In this document: positions 23,893 through 28,236 of the stretch, one piece after another
How the letters are laid out: each line of letters starts with the position of its first letter
Numbering within the stretch: position 1 is the stretch's first letter
DNA from: a virus
IMG/VR virus record: IMGVR_UViG_3300030085_001082
Span: 3,292-31,527 of that record
DNA length: 28,236 bases
Direction: 5' to 3' (one strand)
The notes under the pieces: generated by a model
Told to the model about the DNA's origin: nothing
The model's database searches: none
Seen by the model: the letters and a program-made list of their open reading frames with translations, nothing else
Program-made: the position numbers and the translations under genes

Positions 23893-24111
23893 TTATCTGT
23901 ACATTATTACTACTGACCCAAACTTGTCATCAAATACTTTTATTAAGTTTTCGTAATCACCACTCATCATTTCTTCCAATATTGGTTTAGATGGGATACC
24001 TACTTGTTTACAAAGGTTTTTAGCCATCGCTAAAATGTAATAAGCATTACCTTGAGGACCTGTCAAGTCTATTTCAATTTTTCCGTTACTTTTTGGTTTT
24101 GATTTTATCAT
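23893..24111 (-). CDS. Small conserved-looking phage protein of unknown function (72 residues)
   Basis: From the ATG at 24111 the product is 72 residues: a GKIEIDLTGPQGNAYYILAM strand-turn-helix, then an EEMMSGDYENLIKVFDDKFG segment and a VVIMYR end. I recall this DLTGPxGNA ... MMSGDYENL pattern from small unassigned proteins of many tailed phages. The frame is open to a TTG at 24144, but the promoter's -7 element covers 24131-24138, so translation from that TTG would need a different transcript; the ATG is preferred. Function unknown. Confidence 0.75.
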   Translation of the reverse strand: MIKSKPKSNGKIEIDLTGPQGNAYYILAMAKNLCKQVGIPSKPILEEMMSGDYENLIKVFDDKFGSVVIMYR

Positions 24112-24130
24112 ATCTCTTAATCTTACACTA

Positions 24131-24162
24131 CTAAAGTACGACAATTTATCGAGATATCCAAA
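24131..24162 (-). promoter_or_regulatory. Bacteroidota-type promoter for the small-gene unit
   Basis: On the minus strand TTTG (24162-24159), 20 bases, TACTTTAG (24138-24131), a closer match to the TAnnTTTG consensus than the others in its first TTT. It separates the baseplate genes from the small-gene unit and decides the ATG start at 24111. Confidence 0.7.
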
Positions 24163-24182
24163 TTTTTAATGTTAAATAATTG

Positions 24183-24761
24183 TTAAATTTTTGCTAACTC
24201 TGTAAGATTTGTAAGATATCGTTCCAATCCTAAGAATGCGTTTTGATATAGTTGGATTGTTCTTCTATTTGTGTCTATTATTCCACTTTCTTCTGAGGTG
24301 TCGTTTAGTGGACCTGATATTTTCCATTTTAACTCAAGTTTTTGATAGTATGGCGTTTCTAATTCACCAAAACCTTCTTCACTAAGTTCAAATATAGTAG
24401 TTGACCCTTTTCTTTTTGCAAAATATCTTTTTACAAAAGAATTGTCATAGTCTTCTTGGGTTGGTTGTGGAACATATGGGTCAGGAATATCAAGTATTTC
24501 TTCGTAATCTTCTACAACTTCTTTTAAAGTATTATATTGAATCGTATTAAGTTCAAATCGATTGTTTAAATTATAATATCTTATTAGTTTTTTAGATACA
24601 TCTTTTATATAGTAGGATTCTGTAAATACCTCTTTTGTGTTCAGATATCTGTGATATTGACCAATATACTCTGTTCCATCTTCAAACATCCACTCAGCAC
24701 CACTTGTGTATAGACCTTTTTGGATAGAACCTTCTGGATAATATATTCTTTTTCTTCCCAT
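24183..24761 (-). CDS. Probable virion-associated protein, unassigned
   Basis: A 192-residue protein that overlaps the hub-like gene by one base (TAATG). The N-terminal part, YPEGSIQKGLYTSGAEWMFE followed by DGTEYIGQYHRY, has the GLYT-(x)n-EYIGxYHxY pattern I associate with small structural proteins of marine T4-like phages. The rest is acidic with Pro-rich PDPYVPQPTQEDY and a helical C-terminus. Its place at the end of a baseplate gene run suggests a tail or baseplate accessory. No homologue in T4 comes to mind. Confidence 0.72.
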   Translation of the reverse strand: MGRKRIYYPEGSIQKGLYTSGAEWMFEDGTEYIGQYHRYLNTKEVFTESYYIKDVSKKLIRYYNLNNRFELNTIQYNTLKEVVEDYEEILDIPDPYVPQPTQEDYDNSFVKRYFAKRKGSTTIFELSEEGFGELETPYYQKLELKWKISGPLNDTSEESGIIDTNRRTIQLYQNAFLGLERYLTNLTELAKI

Positions 24762-26494
24762 TACGCATCAATCATCATTAAGCCACTAATTTTAGTAGTC
24801 CAATCACCTGCACTAAATTCTTGACCAATTTTTGTTACTATAAAATATGCTTTATCTCTTATTCTGGCAGGTAATCTATCAACAGTAAAACTTTGACCAT
24901 ATCTTGGTCCAACATAACCATCACAAGTTAATTCACATTCTAATCCATAACTAATAGATGGTACAAACTTTTTATTTTGTCCTTTTACATAAGCTTTTAG
25001 TGCCTGTTTCATATTTGTTATATCATCATTTGATATATTATCACCAAGCGCTTCTGCCGCTTCTTCGAGTGCACCTTCTAAATCTTCACCTTCACCAGCT
25101 GGTTTAGTTTCATAACAACCAGTAAATACCGCATTTAATTGTTCACCACCTTCACCATCCATAGCCGCCGCAGTTGCCATACTAATTAATTCAGAATCAA
25201 GATTTGAAGTTAAACTTATATCTCTAATACCATTTTGATATCCTTTAGCAACACTAATCATAGTAGGGGATGATTTTTTACTTGCAGTAGGTTTATTTAA
25301 TACTAAAAACTTACCATCAAAACATTCGTCTGGGTCATTGTATAAACAAAGTTGAATTGCACCGCCTGATAATTCTTTAACTTTATCAAAAACTTTTTTC
25401 AGAAATTTACTTGTTGATACTCTACGACCTGCATCTTCTTTTCCTGGCGGAGTTTTTAAATCAGTATATGTTTTTTGTAACCATCCTATATGAACCCATA
25501 TTTTTCCTAACCCATTATAATCTTTATCATCTAACAAAGTATAACTTGCGTTATCACCATACTTTGCAGCACCTCTCGTATGACGGAAAATCATTTCTAT
25601 TGGATTTGCTGATTTTATTTTGGAATCTAAAGATGGCATTTTTAACTCACTCATTACAAATTTTTCTTTTGGCGTTCCTTTAATACCTTTACTATTTTCA
25701 TTTATGTAAGTTATCAATTGACCAATAGTAACATATGGTTGAACATTATCATTTGAAGTAAAGTAACTGAAAAATCCTTCTCGTTCCATTTGGTGATTTA
25801 CTAATCCGATTCTTATTCCTTTTTTTGTAAAATAATCAGCTTTACCATCTTTAGGTTTATCGTCAATTTCAGCTGCTGCGGCTATAAAATTTGCAAATAT
25901 GTCAGTAGATGTTACTCGTTTTTCACTTTCTTCGTCTTCATAGTCTAATGCGGGTTTATCTCTTAGTGTAGTATAATCTGCGTTTGCCAACCCATCACCA
26001 GCACCGGCAATACTTAAAGTTACATCATAACTTAAATCTTGATTGATAGTGAAACTAAAACCTGTTATTTCACCTTTGATTATTTTTTTCTTTCCACCAA
26101 CCCAACCTAAAGTTAAATCAACTTTTTGACGAGGTGTCATAAAAGTCACATCGATATCATCAAAGTCATCTTTTCTAAATACTTTAACAGAAACATCTGC
26201 CTGAAATAACATGGCATCTTCAATATTTTGCCCACCATCATTACTTAATGATACACTTTCCAAACTAGGTGGTGGTGCTAATCTACCACTATCAGATTTT
26301 AATAACTCAGAGTGTTTTTGTGTAATTGCAGATTCAATCTTTGTTATACCACCTGCACATCCTACAAGGGATGCATCAGTTGAAAGTTGTAAACTTGCAT
26401 ATGCTCTTTTGTGGATACCTACACCTGAAATTCCTGAAGATTCCATAAAGCTTTCTGGTGGTGGTAGTGCGCTACTTCCTAATTGAAATGCCAT
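24761..26494 (-). CDS. Baseplate hub-like protein (gp27 / gpD-like)
   Basis: A 577-residue protein. Residues 98-165 read as beta strands of a hub barrel: ADVSVKVFRKDD, then TPRQKVDLTLGWVGG, KIIKGEITGFSFTIN and SYDVTLSIAGAGD. This pattern, a field of strands in which one describes a displacement operator and the next its output, is typical of phage tail hub proteins of the gp27/gpD group. The N-terminus is Ser/Gly/Pro-rich; the C-terminus (about 520-577) returns to beta strands (GQSFTVDRLPARIRDKAYF). It lies between a LysM-like wedge gene (4 bases upstream) and a small structural gene. I see no lysozyme motif, so any cell-wall-cutting domain must be elsewhere. Confidence 0.7.
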   Translation of the reverse strand: MAFQLGSSALPPPESFMESSGISGVGIHKRAYASLQLSTDASLVGCAGGITKIESAITQKHSELLKSDSGRLAPPPSLESVSLSNDGGQNIEDAMLFQADVSVKVFRKDDFDDIDVTFMTPRQKVDLTLGWVGGKKKIIKGEITGFSFTINQDLSYDVTLSIAGAGDGLANADYTTLRDKPALDYEDEESEKRVTSTDIFANFIAAAAEIDDKPKDGKADYFTKKGIRIGLVNHQMEREGFFSYFTSNDNVQPYVTIGQLITYINENSKGIKGTPKEKFVMSELKMPSLDSKIKSANPIEMIFRHTRGAAKYGDNASYTLLDDKDYNGLGKIWVHIGWLQKTYTDLKTPPGKEDAGRRVSTSKFLKKVFDKVKELSGGAIQLCLYNDPDECFDGKFLVLNKPTASKKSSPTMISVAKGYQNGIRDISLTSNLDSELISMATAAAMDGEGGEQLNAVFTGCYETKPAGEGEDLEGALEEAAEALGDNISNDDITNMKQALKAYVKGQNKKFVPSISYGLECELTCDGYVGPRYGQSFTVDRLPARIRDKAYFIVTKIGQEFSAGDWTTKISGLMMIDA

Positions 26495-26498
26495 AACT

Positions 26499-26804
26499 TT
26501 ATTCCTCTATATCATTTAACTCATTATATTCCGATATGATTTTATCTACATTTTCAGGTATTCTTAATTGGACTCCTACTTCAGGAAATAAATTACCTTT
26601 ACCAATATTGTTAGCTCTTGCAATAATCCACCACAAAGTTGGGTCTCTATAATATTCCCATGCTAAATTATCCAATCTATCACCTTGTTGAGTTATAATA
26701 TATGTATCAGTTATATCTGCATTGATGATTGGATATACAACAGTAGAGGTATATTTTCTAATACCTTCTTTTTTTAATATTTCTATGCTTTCGTATCTAT
26801 TCAT
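26499..26804 (-). CDS. 53: LysM-like baseplate wedge protein (gp53-like)
   Basis: A 101-residue protein with a LysM-type module at about 35-83: TYIITQQGDRLDNLAWEYY, then PTLWWIIARANNI and FPEVGVQLRIP. Phage tail proteins of this kind (T4 gp53, P2 gpX) sit in the baseplate. T4 gp53 is longer (196). The neighbours, tube-cap-like and hub-like genes, agree. It starts 2 bases after the preceding stop and ends 4 bases before the hub-like gene. Confidence 0.8.
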   Translation of the reverse strand: MNRYESIEILKKEGIRKYTSTVVYPIINADITDTYIITQQGDRLDNLAWEYYRDPTLWWIIARANNIGKGNLFPEVGVQLRIPENVDKIISEYNELNDIEE

Positions 26805-26806
26805 AA

Positions 26807-28236
26807 TTAAACTCTAAAATTCCCATCAAAAACAAATACATCTTGACTATCATATTCATGTAGTGCATTTCCAAGTATGGTACACCCAACTTGAATGTCT
26901 ATTCCCATAGGTAATCCAAAATCTACATCCCACGATGTCTCGTCTGAGTATGAATAAGATAGTGATGTAAGTAACATAGGGGTTTCTACATACAATTTAC
27001 CAATTGTTAGTAACAACTCACTTTCACCAGGTCCATTACCAGGTGCGCTATATCCACCATCACTATATCTTGGCATTGTATATGTTGATAATCTTTCTAA
27101 CTTAGTGTATATTGGTTGCATCTCAACTCTCGAAGTTGGATATATTTTAAAATTAAAACTGATGTCTCTTTTAAATGAATCATATACATAAACAGGTTCT
27201 GCTCTACCACTATACTTTATTTCACTATAACTTGGTGAGAAGTTTTCTGATAAACCTGATATTGTTCCTCTAAATTGTAGTCTACTATTGTCTGTACCTA
27301 ATTTAAAAATTAATGGAACTAAATCATCACCAACTTCACCAATCTTAAGTGCGTTAATCTTATCATAATGACTTGTAAAGTCTTTTAATTTACTAAAGTC
27401 AACCCCAAACTGGTCTTTTCTAAGTTGACTATTACCATCCAACATTTTACCTGGATTACCAAATCCAAATTTTTTCTCTATGTTTTCTTGGTCGTATTCT
27501 TTAGCATTAAGTTTACCACGAGTACCATCAGGTAATTCATTTCTAAAATCTTTAGTTGTTCCGTTATCTCTTCTGTTTTTAGCCAATCCTTGAAGTTTAC
27601 CATAGGTCATCATATTGTAATCTGCAATATCATTGTTAAAACCTGCCGCAGTACCCTCTTTAGATAATTTTGTTGGAGTTAGATTATCTACATCATCCCT
27701 TAATTTTTCAAAGTCTGAGGTTTCACCAATATTAGTTACACCAAAATTAGATAAACTTTCAGCAGTTCCAAAGTCTTCTGCTTTAGCATCTACAAAAGCT
27801 TTTCCGTAAGTATCTTCAAACTTTTTATCTTCTGTGGTAAACTTACCTTTAACTATAAATGGATTATATGGTTGAATCGCCTCTATATTTTTCAGATTTG
27901 AAAATCCAATAATTGTTCGTAATGCATCCCCAACTTGATTCAATGCTGAGAATCCACTTGCTTGGTTTGTATCTTGGGTCGTAATATTTAAAAATCCAAA
28001 TGAGTTAACAAATCTTGATGTATTAGTTAATCCGATTCCATATAAAGAATCTATACCACCTTTATTATCTATTTGACTTGCGAATGGTATTCCACCTGCC
28101 ACTCGGGTGTTCATAATAAGGTCACCATAGATATCACTTATTTTTGACTTATATTCATTTGGTTGTAGTTCTTTTTGATATTTTCCACCTACATCTAATC
28201 CAAGTATACCACTTCTATCGGGTTTAAGTCCTATAT
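26807..28236 (-). CDS. Baseplate / tail-tube-cap-like structural protein, 5' end beyond the window
   Basis: The frame is open from the window edge, without a stop, through an internal ATG at 28114, and the upstream 40 codons read like protein (GILGLDVGGKYQKEL, then YKSKISDIYGDLIM). The ATG at 28114 has no good ribosome binding site, so I treat the gene as truncated at its 5' end by the window. The C-terminal 130 residues have the tail pattern VYVYDSFKRDISFNFKIYP, a run of SRVEMQPIYTKLERLS, LLLTIGKLYVETPMLLTSLS and SYSDETSWDVDFGLP. It resembles tube-initiator/baseplate proteins of contractile tails (the T4 gp48/gp54 role), not more precisely assignable by eye. The first 250 residues are Asp/Asn/Lys-rich and probably loop-like. 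Confidence 0.75.
   Translation of the reverse strand, partial: IGLKPDRSGILGLDVGGKYQKELQPNEYKSKISDIYGDLIMNTRVAGGIPFASQIDNKGGIDSLYGIGLTNTSRFVNSFGFLNITTQDTNQASGFSALNQVGDALRTIIGFSNLKNIEAIQPYNPFIVKGKFTTEDKKFEDTYGKAFVDAKAEDFGTAESLSNFGVTNIGETSDFEKLRDDVDNLTPTKLSKEGTAAGFNNDIADYNMMTYGKLQGLAKNRRDNGTTKDFRNELPDGTRGKLNAKEYDQENIEKKFGFGNPGKMLDGNSQLRKDQFGVDFSKLKDFTSHYDKINALKIGEVGDDLVPLIFKLGTDNSRLQFRGTISGLSENFSPSYSEIKYSGRAEPVYVYDSFKRDISFNFKIYPTSRVEMQPIYTKLERLSTYTMPRYSDGGYSAPGNGPGESELLLTIGKLYVETPMLLTSLSYSYSDETSWDVDFGLPMGIDIQVGCTILGNALHEYDSQDVFVFDGNFRV

Noticed and set aside
25411-25683. Plus-strand frame of 90 codons
   Set aside because: It is antisense inside the hub-like gene, low complexity and Leu/Phe/Tyr-rich; a shadow.

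Overview
This window is part of the genome of a T4-like (contractile-tailed) bacteriophage. Every convincing gene lies on the minus strand, packed with 1-26 base overlaps or very short gaps, so transcription runs from the high-coordinate end to position 1. The DNA is AT-rich. A near-complete T4-type replication set is present: gp43 polymerase, gp45 clamp, gp44 and gp62 clamp loader, gp41 helicase, gp32 ssDNA-binding protein, UvsX recombinase and the RNase H/5' exonuclease. Baseplate genes flank it. I saw no tRNA, CRISPR array, insertion sequence or gene-free stretch above 300 bases; the longest gap is 139 bases, upstream of gp32.

The host is probably a member of the Bacteroidota. Seven gene starts are preceded by the same two-part element, TTTG, exactly 20 bases, then TATATTAG or a close variant. 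This matches the Bacteroidota -33/-7 promoter (TTTG / TAnnTTTG) and not the sigma70 or T4 late pattern. These promoters divide the window into likely transcription units and decide two start codons.

Layout in transcription order: (1) 28236-24183, baseplate/tail genes: a tube-cap-like protein cut by the window edge, a LysM-like wedge protein, a hub-like protein and an unassigned probable virion protein. (2) 24162-23417, three small unknown genes behind a promoter. (3) 23432-18964, a short DNA polymerase A-like protein, a 685-residue protein of unknown function and two unknown genes. (4) 18896-15358, gp32, uvsX, RNase H and a small nucleotidyltransferase-fold protein. (5) 15355-8074, gp41 helicase, nrdB, nrdA and a thioredoxin-like protein, then a sugar/surface group (family 2 glycosyltransferase, UDP-galactopyranose mutase, 2OG-Fe(II) oxygenase). 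(6) 8086-6313, a helix-turn-helix protein and two tandem Mom-like GNAT-fold proteins, candidates for DNA base modification. (7) 6320-3768, gp43. (8) 3779-1, gp45, a DruA-like (DUF4338) protein, gp44, a zinc ribbon protein, gp62 and the start of a possible nucleotide-modification-associated (Nmad1/DUF1599-like) protein.

The core makes and copies DNA, and the Nrd enzymes with the thioredoxin supply dNTPs. The accessory genes are the unusual part: a second, A-family-like polymerase, a DruA-like protein inside the clamp/clamp-loader operon, paired Mom-like enzymes and a nucleotidyltransferase in the recombination operon. All functional calls come from reading motifs by eye; no database search was run.
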